A DNA stretch of 64,000 nucleotides from Marinobacter sp. F3R11 (lineage in GTDB: Bacteria > Pseudomonadota > Gammaproteobacteria > Pseudomonadales > Oleiphilaceae), in NCBI RefSeq assembly GCF_003318275.1, contig NZ_QOCH01000015.1:961675-1025674 (forward strand), given 5' to 3'. The translations under genes were made by a program, and so were the position numbers. Shown here piece after piece: positions 27,837 to 37,668 of this stretch; the first letter of the stretch is position 1; the number at the start of each line of letters is the position of its first letter. The notes under the pieces were generated by a model, which saw only the letters and a list, made by a program, of their open reading frames with translations, was not told where the DNA came from and did no database searches.

Positions 27837-28540
27837 AAGCGATGATTCTTGCCGCAGGTAAAGGTGAGCGCATGCGGCCACTGACTCTCACCACCCCCAA
27901 GCCCTTGCTCGGTGCAGGCGGGAAACCGCTGATTGAATATCATCTGGAGCGCCTCCAGCATGCAGGCTTCCGGGATATCATTATCAATCACGCCTGGCTT
28001 GGGGAACAGATCGAATATACCCTGGGCGACGGACAACGTTTTGGCCTCTCACTGCACTACTCACGTGAGGGCGACCCCCTTGAAACCGCCGGCGGCATTG
28101 TTCGTGCCCTGCCGTTGCTCGCCTCTGCTGACCAGGATTGGTTTGTGGTGATAAACGGCGATATATGGGCCGATTTCGACCTGGCCCGACTGCAACCACC
28201 AACATCTGCTGAACAACACGCACTGGACGCAATTCTCGTGATGGCGGATAACCCCCCACACCACCGTAAAGGCGATTTTTGCCTGAGCGATGACGGAATG
28301 CTATCCCAGGAGTGTGTCGAAAAGCGCGGCGAGATGCTGACGTTCACGGGTATAAGCCTTCTACACCGCCGCTTGTTTGACGGCCTGACAGACCAGGCAG
28401 GAAAGCTCGGGCCGGTTTTGCGGACCGCTATGGACAAAGGCCGTGTAGCCGGACTGCACCACAGGGGCGTTTGGATTGACGTGGGAACGCCGGAGCGATT
28501 GCGGGCGTTAGATCAGCAACTGGCTGCCCGGGAGCCTTAG
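27833..28540 (+). CDS. murU: N-acetylmuramate-1-phosphate uridylyltransferase
   Basis: The 235-residue nucleotidyltransferase starts with GTG at 27833 and overlaps the amgK stop by 4 bases (GTGA). The N-terminus MILAAGKGERMRPLTLTTPKPLL (from residue 4) is the nucleotide-binding signature; NGDIWADFD holds the metal-binding Asp and VWIDVGTPERL is near the C-terminus. MurU converts MurNAc-1-phosphate to UDP-MurNAc, the step after AmgK. The translational overlap supports joint function. Confidence 0.92.
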   Translation: MKAMILAAGKGERMRPLTLTTPKPLLGAGGKPLIEYHLERLQHAGFRDIIINHAWLGEQIEYTLGDGQRFGLSLHYSREGDPLETAGGIVRALPLLASADQDWFVVINGDIWADFDLARLQPPTSAEQHALDAILVMADNPPHHRKGDFCLSDDGMLSQECVEKRGEMLTFTGISLLHRRLFDGLTDQAGKLGPVLRTAMDKGRVAGLHHRGVWIDVGTPERLRALDQQLAAREP

Positions 28541-28544
28541 TGCA

Positions 28545-29294
28545 ATGTCGACTGATTCAGCACAACCGGCCCTGCCGCCACGAATGGAGGCCGCATTCTC
28601 TGGGCTGATGGAGCAGTTGTCGGCCGCCGATCACCAGGCACAAAAACTGATTGGCCAAACCAGTCTGCCCCGCTGGTGCCGGCACCCTCTGTTTTTCTTT
28701 CTTGGCTATATTGCCAAAGCGGACGGGCGGGTATCCGAGCAAGATATACGTTTTGCTGAAAGCCTTATTGCAGCGCTGGCGTTATCAAAACGGCAAAGGC
28801 ACAAGGCAATCCGCAGCTTCCAGAAAGGCAAAACATCAGCAACACTTCCTGCATTCAGCGGACTCACACTGAGGCTCAGCCACCGCATCCGGCCCGCCCC
28901 GGCCCTGAAGGTGGCCATATGCCTGTGCCACGCAGCACAGCTCAGAGGCAGACCCCTCAAGCCGCTCCGTTATCGATGCGAAGATGCCATTGATCAGATT
29001 GGCCTGCCAGTCACCATCAGCGAAGATATATTCGATAGCTACGCCATCCGTATGTGGGGTAATGTCCGCGATGAGTCTTCAAAGCCGGTGACGCTGGAGC
29101 AGGCATGTGCCCTGCTTGGAGTCACGCGCCGGGACCCTTTAGCGACGATCAAACGTGCATACCGGAGAAAGGTGTCCGAGTGCCATCCGGACAAGCTCGT
29201 GCAGCAACGACTCAGCGTAAAAGAACAGGCTCTGGCCAAAGAGCGTCTTTTGCGTTACCAGCAGGCATGGGAGCTGATCAAGCGGCATCAATAG
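28545..29294 (+). CDS. TerB/J-domain co-chaperone (DjlA-like, without membrane anchor)
   Basis: The 249-residue protein has a central TerB-like region (about 48-165; FFFLGYIAKADGRVSEQDIRFAESLIAALAL) and a C-terminal J domain with HPD at 214-216. DjlA of E. coli has the same order but starts with a membrane segment, and none is visible here. J domains stimulate DnaK ATPase; the client is unknown. It lies 4 bases after murU, and from memory this neighbourhood (amgK-murU-TerB/J) recurs in Pseudomonas. It may act in the envelope stress context, which is inference. Confidence 0.82.
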   Translation: MSTDSAQPALPPRMEAAFSGLMEQLSAADHQAQKLIGQTSLPRWCRHPLFFFLGYIAKADGRVSEQDIRFAESLIAALALSKRQRHKAIRSFQKGKTSATLPAFSGLTLRLSHRIRPAPALKVAICLCHAAQLRGRPLKPLRYRCEDAIDQIGLPVTISEDIFDSYAIRMWGNVRDESSKPVTLEQACALLGVTRRDPLATIKRAYRRKVSECHPDKLVQQRLSVKEQALAKERLLRYQQAWELIKRHQ

Positions 29295-29307
29295 CCGGTG
29301 GAAAAAA

Positions 29308-30231
29308 CTACTGGGGTTTGAGCCAGTCAGAAATCCGGCCGGCGATAGCCTTGCCATCCTGGGGCGAAAACTCAGTACCCGCTCCTACAGACTGAAAACT
29401 GAATCCTTCCACCCTGGCCCTCCCCAGGCTCGCCTTGCGCTGCCCTCCGTCATCAGAGCCTGAAAGCTCCAGAATGCGTGGGACGGATGCCTTTCCCAGA
29501 ACCTCTGCCAACCGGGCAGCATCACGAGGGTAGAAATTCGGGTCCACCCAGATCAGAGCCGGAGATGCTTCCAGGCCAGCTGCGAAAGACACAACATGAT
29601 TACTGCCTCGCCCTATGCCAACTACGGCTACCAATTCGTACTCACGTTTTTCAAGTTCCGCGGCACCGGCCACAATTTCTTCGAGAATGTGCGCCCTGTA
29701 TGCCGCCTCTGGCCGGTCCACGACCTCTGATTCAATGACATCGATCGTCGTCGGACTGGACGCATCAGGGCTGGCTTCAGATGCCGACCGCGAACGTTCC
29801 AGCACCTTTTCGAGAGCCGGCTCCGGAGCTTCGAGACCAAGAGTAAGTACCGCAAATTTTCGGCGCACCAGTTCATGAGCCAGAGCTCCTGCCAACCCCG
29901 AGCCAGCGTTCTCACCCTCATCCGCCAGGATAATAAGAGCACCCCTTGCGGGGAGCCCGGCCTCGGGCCAGAAAAGCGCCAGCGTCCGCGCGCCCCCCTC
30001 AAGATCGAGCCAGAGTGCAGCGTCAGGAAACCTCTGGCTCAGCCCCCACTCCCCCAGACCCGAAGACACAACCCCGCGGACTTCACCGGCCGGCAGTTGA
30101 CCGGGAAGGCCGGAACCCCCCTGTTCCTGTGCAAATGCGGGCATCCAGCTGCCGGCGAGCATTACAGCCAGCATGCAACTGTATATGTATCCGCTTCCAC
30201 AGTTTCGCTTTATTGTTCTGAATCGGCGCAC
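29308..30231 (-). CDS. DUF3530 family exported protein
   Basis: The 307-residue protein has a hydrophobic N-terminal segment (about 17-34, cleavage probably after AFA at 34). The remainder has an alpha/beta-hydrolase-like order of strands (GALIILADEGENAGSGLAGALAHELVRRKFAVLTLGL, then VAVVGIGRGSNHVVSFAAG). The usual Ser nucleophile elbow is not evident, since GIGRG replaces GxSxG, so catalysis is doubtful. The start could be 30231 or an internal Met at 30174. It is convergent with the TerB/J gene. The function is unknown. Confidence 0.75.
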   Translation of the reverse strand: MRRFRTIKRNCGSGYIYSCMLAVMLAGSWMPAFAQEQGGSGLPGQLPAGEVRGVVSSGLGEWGLSQRFPDAALWLDLEGGARTLALFWPEAGLPARGALIILADEGENAGSGLAGALAHELVRRKFAVLTLGLEAPEPALEKVLERSRSASEASPDASSPTTIDVIESEVVDRPEAAYRAHILEEIVAGAAELEKREYELVAVVGIGRGSNHVVSFAAGLEASPALIWVDPNFYPRDAARLAEVLGKASVPRILELSGSDDGGQRKASLGRARVEGFSFQSVGAGTEFSPQDGKAIAGRISDWLKPQ

Positions 30232-30320
30232 AGTTCCTGCCTCCTGGCTACGAAAAAGATCTCTTGAGCTGTTAGACTGTCATTATTATCAATGGCTGCC
30301 AATTGTTTGCGAGAACTGTG

Positions 30321-31010
30321 ATGAATCCTTATCTGATTGCCCCATCTATCCTGTCTGCTGATTTTGCCCGCCTGGGTGAAGAGGTGGATAACGTGCTGAG
30401 TGCAGGCGCAGACGTGGTGCATTTCGACGTTATGGACAACCACTATGTGCCCAACCTGACTATCGGGCCGATGGTTTGCGAAGCGCTGCGCAAGCATGGC
30501 GTTACTGCTCCCATAGACGTACATCTGATGGTATCGCCGGTAGACGACCTGATTCGCATGTTTATTGATGCCGGCGCCAGCTACATCACTTTCCACCCGG
30601 AGGCATCCCTGCATATCGACCGATCCCTGCAACTGATTCGTGAAGGCGGCTGCAAAGCAGGCCTGGTGTTCAATCCGGCTACCTCCCTGCACTATATGAA
30701 TCATGTGATGGACAAGCTCGATATGGTGCTGTTGATGTCGGTCAACCCCGGCTTTGGTGGTCAGAAGTTCATTCCTGGCACTCTGGACAAGCTACGGGAA
30801 GCCCGTAAACGCATTGATGCCAGCAACTACAACATTCGCCTGGAAATTGACGGTGGCGTAAAAACCGACAACATCCGCGAAATCGCTGAAGCCGGCGCAG
30901 ACACTTTTGTCGCAGGCTCGGCTATTTTCAATACAGAAGATTATAAAGCCACTATCGATACCATGCGCCAGGAACTGGAACAGGCCCGCATGGCAATGGG
31001 CGGCCAATGA
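30321..31010 (+). CDS. rpe: Ribulose-phosphate 3-epimerase
   Basis: The 229-residue TIM-barrel enzyme interconverts ribulose 5-phosphate and xylulose 5-phosphate in the pentose phosphate pathway. Signatures include [33 protein letters not shown] (metal-binding His and Asp), [23 protein letters not shown] and [10 protein letters not shown]. The ATG at 30321 has GAGAA upstream; a TTG six codons earlier is less likely. It overlaps gph by 4 bases. The order rpe-gph-trpE is also that of Pseudomonas. Confidence 0.97.
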   Translation: MNPYLIAPSILSADFARLGEEVDNVLSAGADVVHFDVMDNHYVPNLTIGPMVCEALRKHGVTAPIDVHLMVSPVDDLIRMFIDAGASYITFHPEASLHIDRSLQLIREGGCKAGLVFNPATSLHYMNHVMDKLDMVLLMSVNPGFGGQKFIPGTLDKLREARKRIDASNYNIRLEIDGGVKTDNIREIAEAGADTFVAGSAIFNTEDYKATIDTMRQELEQARMAMGGQ

Positions 31011-31696
31011 GCCTCGCAGGCCTGTTTAATGACCGCTGGCCCGGGGTCGCACTGTTTGATCTCGATGGCACCCTGGTAGACAGCGCTCCGGATCTGGCCG
31101 CGGCAGTTGATTGCACCCTCGAACAACTAGGGCGCAAACCGGCAGGTATAGAACAGGTCCGGCAATGGGTGGGGCATGGCTCTCCGATACTCATGCGGCG
31201 CGCTTTGGCCGGAAAAGTTGACTGGGAGCCTGCAAGCGCAGCAGACGACGCTCTGTTCAGCGATGCAATGACATTATTTTTCAACAACTACCGGCAATCG
31301 AACGGCCGGCACGCTGCGGTCTATCCCGGTGTTGAAATCTGCCTTGAAACCTTGAGTACGCGTGGCTGTCGCATGGCTGTCGTAACCAATAAACCGGAAC
31401 AGTTTGTGGCCCCGCTGTTGAAGCAGCTGGGGCTGGAGCACTATTTCATGCTGGTGGTCGGCGGCGATACGCTGAGCACCAAAAAACCGGACCCGGCCCC
31501 GCTGCTCTACGCCATGGATACCCTCCAGGGCAGCAGAGGAACCACTGTAATGATAGGCGATTCGGCTGCAGACGTCGGCGCCGCCCAGTCGGCCGGCATT
31601 CCCTGCGTTGCAGTCACTTACGGCTACAATTTTGGCCGTTCAGTACAGACACTGGGTGCAGACGCCGTAGTTGATTCCCTGAGCGAGCTTTTGTAA
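31007..31696 (+). CDS. gph: Phosphoglycolate phosphatase
   Basis: The 229-residue HAD-superfamily hydrolase has motif [16 protein letters not shown] (about 10-24, nucleophile Asp), the motif II region VVTNKPEQ, and motifs [15 protein letters not shown] and [12 protein letters not shown]. It dephosphorylates 2-phosphoglycolate arising from DNA repair. The 4-base overlap with rpe and its position ahead of the trp leader point to a rpe-gph transcript that may read into trpE. Confidence 0.93.
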   Translation: MSLAGLFNDRWPGVALFDLDGTLVDSAPDLAAAVDCTLEQLGRKPAGIEQVRQWVGHGSPILMRRALAGKVDWEPASAADDALFSDAMTLFFNNYRQSNGRHAAVYPGVEICLETLSTRGCRMAVVTNKPEQFVAPLLKQLGLEHYFMLVVGGDTLSTKKPDPAPLLYAMDTLQGSRGTTVMIGDSAADVGAAQSAGIPCVAVTYGYNFGRSVQTLGADAVVDSLSELL

Positions 31697-31745
31697 CCTC
31701 TCAGGTCTTGGACATTCATTCTTATCAATTCGGGAGATTCCTGCC

Positions 31746-31826
31746 GTGCAGGGACTGAATCTGACTGCAGCGCGTGGCATCCTGACAACCCGCGCAACAC
31801 GATGGTGGCGATGGCGTACCGGCTGA
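31746..31826 (+). CDS. trpL: trp leader peptide
   Basis: This is a 26-codon frame beginning with GTG at 31746, with GGGAG 7-8 nt upstream. It ends in RWWRWRTG then TGA (31824-31826): three Trp codons within four positions (31803-31814), close in style to the E. coli trpL end WWRTS. It lies 115 bases upstream of trpE. Ribosome stalling at the Trp codons when tryptophanyl-tRNA is scarce would alter folding of the RNA ahead of trpE. Confidence 0.8.
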   Translation: MQGLNLTAARGILTTRATRWWRWRTG

Positions 31827-31907
31827 AAACACTCGGCCCGGCGGATAGCGAGCGATTGCCCGTTTGATGCCACCACCCGACAGGCCGGCAGTATCGCCAG
31901 AGGCCTG
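31803..31907 (+). promoter_or_regulatory. Candidate attenuator fold between trpL and trpE
   Basis: TGGTGGC within the Trp codons (31803-31809) is complementary to GCCACCA (31869-31875), so a stalled ribosome would prevent that pairing. A second hairpin has CAGGCC (31881-31886) paired with GGCCTG (31902-31907) and GGC/GCC inside. No U-tract follows, so this is not a standard intrinsic terminator. Rho-dependent or translational control is possible. Confidence 0.4.
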
Positions 31908-31941
31908 CTCGAACGCAGATCAGATTTCAGGAAAACCGACC

Positions 31942-33450
31942 ATGACTCCCGAACAATTCCATAAGCTCGCACAGGCTGGCTTTAACCGTATCCCCGTGTA
32001 CCGAGAAGTTCTTGCGGATATGGACACGCCCCTGAGTACGTATCTCAAGCTCGCCAGTGGCCCATATTCCTATCTGTTTGAATCTGTACAGGGTGGCGAA
32101 AAATGGGGCCGTTACTCCATCATAGGGCTGCCGAGCCAGGAAGTTCTGAAGGTCTTTGATCACCACATAGAAATTCGTCGGCATGGTGAACATCTGGGCC
32201 GCGAGGGCGAATTGCTGGAAAGTGCAGACGTGGATGATCCCCTGGCCTTTGTTGCCAGCTATCAGGAACGCTTCAACGCTCCCGACCTGGAGGAACTTCC
32301 ACGCTTCAACGGTGGTCTTGTTGGCTACTTCGGATACGACACAGTGCGCTATATCGAGAAGCGCCTGGCGAGCAGTTGTCCTCCAGACCGTATCGGCACA
32401 CCCGACATATTATTGATGGTGTCCAGCGAACTGGTGGTGTTCGACAATCTGCGTGGCAAGCTGCACCTGATTGTGCACGTAGACCCAGCGGACGAAGGTG
32501 GCTACGAACGGGCTCAGTCAAGACTTGATGAGCTTGAGCAGAAGCTCCACCGGCAAACGGCAAACACCCCGGAAACACCTGCGCACCTGCGTGGTAAGAC
32601 GGTGGATGAAAGCGAGTTTGTTTCTGGCTTCAGCCAGGAAAAATTCGAAGCGGCGGTCAACACAATCAAAGACTATGTGCTGGACGGCGATGTGATGCAA
32701 ACCGTCATATCACAGCGCATGTCCATCCCGTTTGAAGCCCCCCCTCTGAACCTGTACCGGTCACTCAGAGTGCTTAATCCTTCACCATACATGTACTTCC
32801 TGGACCTGGACGACTTCCATATTGTCGGTTCGTCGCCGGAAATCCTGGCGCGCATGGAAGATCGCGAAGTAACCGTTCGCCCCATCGCCGGCACCCGCAA
32901 ACGCGGCGCTACCGACGCAGAAGACAGAGCGCTGGAAGCCGAACTGCTGGCCGACCCGAAAGAGATCGCTGAGCACCTGATGCTGATTGATCTGGGCCGC
33001 AACGATGTGGGACGCGTGTCGGAAACAGGCACAGTGCGACTGACAGAAAAAATGGCGGTAGAACGCTACTCCCACGTGATGCACATAGTGTCCAACGTGA
33101 CTGGCCGGGTAAAAGAAGGCACCAGCTGTCTCGACGTACTCAAGGCTACTCTGCCTGCAGGTACACTAAGCGGCGCTCCGAAAACCCGGGCCATGGAGAT
33201 CATCGACGAACTGGAACCCGTAAAACGTGGCGTCTACGGCGGTGCAGTCGGCTACCTGTCGTTCAATGGCAACATGGACACAGCCATTGCCATCCGCACC
33301 GCAGTGATCAAAGACAATACATTGCACATCCAGGCCGGTGCAGGCATCGTCGCCGACTCGGTACCTCGCCTTGAGTGGGAAGAAACCATGAACAAGGGGC
33401 GCGCGATTTTCCGTGCTGTGGCCATGACCTACAACGACTTTGACCACTAA
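31942..33450 (+). CDS. trpE: Anthranilate synthase component I
   Basis: The 502-residue enzyme, with TrpG, converts chorismate and glutamine to anthranilate. Chorismate-binding signatures include [37 protein letters not shown] and [32 protein letters not shown] near residue 40 resembles the tryptophan-feedback site, though the usual LLES is changed to FES. The start at 31942 has AGGAAAA upstream; an upstream in-frame extension lies in the leader and is rejected. It is first in trpEGDC, controlled by the Trp leader. Confidence 0.97.
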   Translation: MTPEQFHKLAQAGFNRIPVYREVLADMDTPLSTYLKLASGPYSYLFESVQGGEKWGRYSIIGLPSQEVLKVFDHHIEIRRHGEHLGREGELLESADVDDPLAFVASYQERFNAPDLEELPRFNGGLVGYFGYDTVRYIEKRLASSCPPDRIGTPDILLMVSSELVVFDNLRGKLHLIVHVDPADEGGYERAQSRLDELEQKLHRQTANTPETPAHLRGKTVDESEFVSGFSQEKFEAAVNTIKDYVLDGDVMQTVISQRMSIPFEAPPLNLYRSLRVLNPSPYMYFLDLDDFHIVGSSPEILARMEDREVTVRPIAGTRKRGATDAEDRALEAELLADPKEIAEHLMLIDLGRNDVGRVSETGTVRLTEKMAVERYSHVMHIVSNVTGRVKEGTSCLDVLKATLPAGTLSGAPKTRAMEIIDELEPVKRGVYGGAVGYLSFNGNMDTAIAIRTAVIKDNTLHIQAGAGIVADSVPRLEWEETMNKGRAIFRAVAMTYNDFDH

Positions 33451-33465
33451 GGCGAGGGAACTATC

Positions 33466-34047
33466 ATGCTATTAATGATCGACAACTACGACTCCTTCAC
33501 CTACAACGTGGTGCAATACCTCGCGGAACTGGGTGCCGATGTACAGGTGCACAGGAACGACGAAATCACAGTGGCACAGATCGAAGCCCTGAACCCGGAA
33601 AGGCTGGTTATATCCCCTGGCCCCTGCACACCGAATGAAGCCGGAGTGTCCATGGAAGTCATCCGTCACTTTGCCGGCAAGATACCCATACTCGGCATTT
33701 GCCTGGGCCATCAGGCCATAGGTCAGGTGTTTGGCGGCAACATCATTCGGGCCGGACGTGTCATGCACGGTAAGGTTTCCCCGGTTTTTCACAACGACAC
33801 CGGGGTGTTCCGTGGCCTCAGCAATCCATTGCAGGCTACCCGCTACCACAGCCTGGCAATCGAACAGTCCAGCCTGCCGGAATGCCTGGAAATGACCGCC
33901 TGGACTCGCAACAGTGACGGTAGCGTAGAAGAGATCATGGGCGTGCGCCACAAGACCCTGGCCATAGAAGGGGTCCAGTTCCACCCGGAATCGATCATGA
34001 GCGAAGAGGGTCACGAACTGCTGCGCAACTTTCTGCGAACCCAGTAA
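33466..34047 (+). CDS. trpG: Anthranilate synthase component II (glutamine amidotransferase)
   Basis: The 193-residue class I amidotransferase releases ammonia from glutamine for TrpE. The nucleophile is C79 in [13 protein letters not shown], with His and Glu in [12 protein letters not shown] near the C-terminus. Bifunctional relatives can also serve 4-amino-4-deoxychorismate synthase (PabA). It lies 15 bases after trpE and 13 before trpD, which indicates one transcript. Confidence 0.97.
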   Translation: MLLMIDNYDSFTYNVVQYLAELGADVQVHRNDEITVAQIEALNPERLVISPGPCTPNEAGVSMEVIRHFAGKIPILGICLGHQAIGQVFGGNIIRAGRVMHGKVSPVFHNDTGVFRGLSNPLQATRYHSLAIEQSSLPECLEMTAWTRNSDGSVEEIMGVRHKTLAIEGVQFHPESIMSEEGHELLRNFLRTQ

Positions 34048-34060
34048 AAAGGCAAATCCA

Positions 34061-35089
34061 ATGAACATGAAAGACGCACTGAACCGGGTAGCCGACAACC
34101 TCGACATGTCCCGGGACGAAATGAAGCAAGTCATGCGCATCGTGATGAGCGGCGAAGCCACAGACGCCCAGATTGGCGCTCTGCTTATGGGCTTGCGCAC
34201 TAAAAGCGAAACCGTCGATGAAATCACCGGTGCAGTGGAAGTCATGCGCGAACTGGTCACCGGCGTGAATATCAAAGCAGAACCTTTGGTAGACATAGTG
34301 GGCACTGGCGGCGATGGCTCCAACCTGTTCAACGTCTCTTCAGCCGCAGCTTTTGTGGTTGCAGCGGCGGGCGGTTTTGTAGCCAAACACGGTAACCGTG
34401 CGGTTTCTTCGAAAAGCGGCAGCGCCGACCTGATTGAGCAGGCTGGCATCAACCTCAACCTGACGCCGGAACAGGTCGCCCGCTGTGTAGAGCAGATTGG
34501 TGTCGGCTTCATGTTTGCCCCGGCCCATCACGGTGCCATGAAGCACGCTGTCGGCCCGCGCAAGGAAATGGGCTGCCGAACCCTGTTCAACATCCTCGGC
34601 CCCATGACAAACCCGGCTGGTGTTAAACGCCAGCTACTGGGGGTATTCAGCAAAGCCCTCTGCCGCCCGATGGCAGAAGTGCTGCAAAAACTCGGTTCTG
34701 AACACATCATGGTAGTCGCATCCAACGATGGCCTCGACGAAATCAGCCTGGCCAGCGCCACCCATGTAGCTGAACTGAAAAACGGCGAGATCACCGAATA
34801 CGACATCACCCCGGAAGACCTCGGTATTAAAAGCCAGAGCCTTGTAGGCCTGTCTGTAAACAATGCCGAAGACTCTCTGAATCTGATCAAGGCTGCCTTT
34901 GGGCGAGGTCACGATGACATGGCTGAAAAAGCCCGGGATCTGATTGCTCTCAACGCCGGCGCAGCCATCTACATTGCCGGTCTGGCTCCAACCGCCAAAG
35001 TAGGTGTGGAAATGGCGCTTGATGCTATGGGCTCCGGCCTGGCTGCTGGCAAACTGGCCGAACTGGCTGATTTCTCCCATTGTTTTTAA
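34061..35089 (+). CDS. trpD: Anthranilate phosphoribosyltransferase
   Basis: The 342-residue enzyme transfers phosphoribosyl from PRPP to anthranilate. Signatures are [22 protein letters not shown] (about 79-100, PRPP loop), [37 protein letters not shown] and [10 protein letters not shown]. It stands alone here rather than fused to trpG as in some enterobacteria. It lies 15 bases before trpC. Confidence 0.97.
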   Translation: MNMKDALNRVADNLDMSRDEMKQVMRIVMSGEATDAQIGALLMGLRTKSETVDEITGAVEVMRELVTGVNIKAEPLVDIVGTGGDGSNLFNVSSAAAFVVAAAGGFVAKHGNRAVSSKSGSADLIEQAGINLNLTPEQVARCVEQIGVGFMFAPAHHGAMKHAVGPRKEMGCRTLFNILGPMTNPAGVKRQLLGVFSKALCRPMAEVLQKLGSEHIMVVASNDGLDEISLASATHVAELKNGEITEYDITPEDLGIKSQSLVGLSVNNAEDSLNLIKAAFGRGHDDMAEKARDLIALNAGAAIYIAGLAPTAKVGVEMALDAMGSGLAAGKLAELADFSHCF

Positions 35090-35104
35090 GCCCGGAAAAC
35101 CGAA

Positions 35105-35926
35105 ATGAGCAGACACAGCGACAGAACGCCAACCATCCTGCGCAAAATCGTCGACCGGAAGTGGGAAGAAATCGACGCCCGCAAACGATCCGCCAGCCTT
35201 GAGGACCTCAAAGCCCGCGCCGGCGATCAGCCCGGGACCAGGGGCTTCGCCGATGCTTTGCGCCGCCGCATTGAATCCGGCACACCCGCCGTCATTGCTG
35301 AAATCAAGAAAGCCTCACCCAGCAAAGGCATAATTCGCGATCCGTTTGTGCCGGACGAGATCGCTGAAAGCTACGAGCAGGGAGGTGCAGCCTGCCTGTC
35401 TGTGCTCACTGATCACGACTTCTTTCAGGGCCACGAAGACTACCTGGTCGCCGCCCGCAATGCCTGTAGCCTGCCGGTTATCCGCAAAGATTTCATGGTT
35501 GCCCCCTATCAGGTTTACGAAGCCCGCACCATCGGCGCTGACTGCATACTCCTGATCGCCGCCTGCCTCACTAAAGACCAGATGCAGGAACTGGAGGGCA
35601 TAGCACACGAAACCGGGATGGACGTACTGGTGGAAGTGCACAATAGCGAAGAAATGGATGACGCCCTGACGCTTACCACACAACTGGTCGGCATCAACAA
35701 CCGCGACCTGCACAGCTTCGACGTTTCGCTCGACACCACGTTTGATCTGCATCAGCGCATAGGCAACGACCGCATGACAATCACTGAGAGCGGAATAATG
35801 ACACGTGCCGATGTCGAAGCCATGACCGGGCGCGGCATTTACGGGTTTCTGGTCGGAGAGTCCTTCATGCGAGCGGAAAACCCCGGAGAGAAACTTCAGG
35901 ATCTGTTCTTCCCTCAGCTGCCATAA
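35105..35926 (+). CDS. trpC: Indole-3-glycerol-phosphate synthase
   Basis: The 273-residue TIM-barrel enzyme closes the indole ring. Motifs include [16 protein letters not shown] (catalytic Lys region), [42 protein letters not shown] and ITESGI. It is the last trp gene in the window; trpF, trpB and trpA are not present, as expected for the pseudomonad arrangement. A short inverted repeat at 35949-35977 follows. Confidence 0.97.
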   Translation: MSRHSDRTPTILRKIVDRKWEEIDARKRSASLEDLKARAGDQPGTRGFADALRRRIESGTPAVIAEIKKASPSKGIIRDPFVPDEIAESYEQGGAACLSVLTDHDFFQGHEDYLVAARNACSLPVIRKDFMVAPYQVYEARTIGADCILLIAACLTKDQMQELEGIAHETGMDVLVEVHNSEEMDDALTLTTQLVGINNRDLHSFDVSLDTTFDLHQRIGNDRMTITESGIMTRADVEAMTGRGIYGFLVGESFMRAENPGEKLQDLFFPQLP

Positions 35927-35948
35927 CGAAACTTCGCAAAGGCCGAAT

Positions 35949-35977
35949 TTTGGCGGACTCAGCCCGGATCCGCCAAA
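35949..35977. repeat. Inverted repeat at the convergent trpC/DUF4202 junction
   Basis: TTTGGCGGA (35949-35957) pairs with TCCGCCAAA (35969-35977). The stop codon of the minus-strand gene lies in the loop. No clear T-run follows on either strand, so terminator function is uncertain. Confidence 0.5.
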
Positions 35978-36567
35978 GCTTCCTGCATCAGCAACTGCAA
36001 ATGCCCGGGCAGCTTCGTTGATAACGCCTGCGCCCGTTCATGGGCCCGGGGCGACATTTTACCCCAGGTTCTGCGCACAATCCTCAGCCACTTCTCCCGA
36101 TCATATTCGGTATTATCGGCATAGAACTGAGCGAAGTATTTTTCCAGAAATACCATACAGGCAACGTCTTCCAGGAGCTGGGTATCGGCGTCTTTACGCA
36201 ACTCCCGCTTGGTCAGAATCACTTCAACCCGCTCACACTCGGACTTTGGATAGCCACAACTTTCCATAATCTCAGCAGCTCTGCGCCCGTGCATACGCCC
36301 ACATGCCTGACGCCACTCGTAATAGGATTTCCTCCCTTCAGGGTAATCACTGCGAGGCATTTTCCAACGCTCGATATGCTGGGCCCGACAGGCAATCTGC
36401 ATCCGCTCGGAGGGCGAAGATTCCAATTCGTTCAACCAGCGGGTCATATGCAGACTGTAGGCATATTCTCTGGGCACAGACTTGCCCGCCACAAGCTCTT
36501 GATTGGGATCTGCGCGATTTGCCCTGTCGATTGCATCCAGAGCACATTCGAGAGATGTTTGTTCCAT
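35959..36567 (-). CDS. DUF4202 domain-containing protein
   Basis: The 202-residue protein has the conserved elements AIDRANRADPNQ, YSLHMTRWLNEL, ACRAQHIERWKMPRSDYPEGRKSYYEWR and, near the middle, LLEDVACMVFLEKYFAQF, typical of DUF4202. The histidines and the aspartate or glutamate pattern recall an HD-like all-helical fold, but this is not proven. The function is unknown. The start at 36567 (MEQTSLE) is chosen because conservation begins there; 21 more residues are open upstream. Confidence 0.8.
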   Translation of the reverse strand: MEQTSLECALDAIDRANRADPNQELVAGKSVPREYAYSLHMTRWLNELESSPSERMQIACRAQHIERWKMPRSDYPEGRKSYYEWRQACGRMHGRRAAEIMESCGYPKSECERVEVILTKRELRKDADTQLLEDVACMVFLEKYFAQFYADNTEYDREKWLRIVRRTWGKMSPRAHERAQALSTKLPGHLQLLMQEALADPG

Positions 36568-36663
36568 ACCACTTCCTTTGACGACACGCTGAATCGGAGA
36601 GTGTATAGCGCCAGGCTCGCCGGCGCACACTGATTTCAGTTACCACTCACCCACACACATGGC

Positions 36664-37281
36664 TCAGGCCTGTGCAGACGGGCGTACCTTGATGCGGTCG
36701 TACCACGCCTGTAGATGAGTCTGCTCTGGCTGAATACGGATATTTACCACTCGGGCGAAGGCTACCGTTGTAAAAGCATTGATGTCGGCAGCAGTGAGTC
36801 GATCACAGCAAATGTATTCCTTGTCTGCAAGCTGATCATTGAGGAATGCCATAAACTTTCTGACACTTTGACCACACTCCTCACCCCATTCCTTTATGGG
36901 ATTCATTCTGTCTTTGAAGTAGCCGCTGGTATGCTGGAAGCACATGCCTGTAGGCGAAAAGAAGTAGAACTCTATCCATCTGACCCACTGCTCAATCAGG
37001 GCTTTCTCCAAAGGCGTATCGCCGAGAAGGGTCGGCGTATCCGGGTAACTCTCTTCAAAATATCGGCAGATTGCCATTGTCTCGGCAACACAGGTGCCGT
37101 CGTCCAGCTCCATGACCGGCACTTTTTTCATAGGATTACGTGCTACGTATTCCGGAGTCAGGTTCTCGCCTTTTTGCAGATCAATCTCGATAAATTCCGC
37201 TTTTTCAAGCAACCCTTTCTCTGCCATGAACATACGTACTCGGCGGGGATTCGGTGCGGTTTTGGTTTCAAAAATTTTCAT
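36664..37281 (-). CDS. Glutathione S-transferase family protein
   Basis: The 205-residue protein has an N-terminal thioredoxin-like domain (1-80; TAPNPRRVRMFMAEKGL, then KKVPVMELDDGTCVAETMAICRYFEE, containing the cis-Pro and the glutathione-binding Glu-Thr) and an all-helical C-terminal domain (about 90-200; RLTAADINAFTTVAFA). It probably conjugates or reduces substrates with glutathione. The substrate cannot be predicted. Confidence 0.9.
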   Translation of the reverse strand: MKIFETKTAPNPRRVRMFMAEKGLLEKAEFIEIDLQKGENLTPEYVARNPMKKVPVMELDDGTCVAETMAICRYFEESYPDTPTLLGDTPLEKALIEQWVRWIEFYFFSPTGMCFQHTSGYFKDRMNPIKEWGEECGQSVRKFMAFLNDQLADKEYICCDRLTAADINAFTTVAFARVVNIRIQPEQTHLQAWYDRIKVRPSAQA

Positions 37282-37668
37282 TGTTATAGGCTCCGTTCCG
37301 GAAAAGTAAAAGGTTACTCAGCGTAAGACACAGTCGAGAGACTGACCCGAAAAAAGAGTTGCGTCAAGCAACCGATAATCCCTTTCGGTTTCGCCGATGG
37401 TACGTATTGAAAAATGACGCATTTTCGTTAAAGCCTTGTAACTGGGCTCAGGATCCTTATGCTTGTAGTTACGTAGTAACCGAGATGAGTCGTTTTGCCC
37501 TATTCCCCGTATTGCCTGAAAACCGCATTGCAAAGAACCTTTTCCGGTTACTTTCCAGCAGTAATACAACAACTAGCCAGTCAATTAATATCCAAGCAAC
37601 GAGCTTCAGAAAAACGACAACACATTGCTCTATCAGAATTCACCAACCTAAAAACGGAGAAGAGACTT
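37282..37668. other. 387-base intergenic region between divergent genes, with two dyads
   Basis: No credible gene is seen. Two near-perfect dyads stand out: AAAATG-ACG-CATTTT at 37411-37425 and GTTAC-GTA-GTAAC at 37468-37480. Both sit well upstream of the binding-protein gene at 37669 and could bind a regulator of the quaternary-amine transporter. A GAAGAGA ribosome site lies immediately upstream of that gene. Confidence 0.4.

Noticed and set aside
33472..34512. Long open frame on the minus strand across trpG and trpD
   Set aside because: It is antisense to two well-conserved trp genes, lacks a ribosome site and has low-complexity composition.
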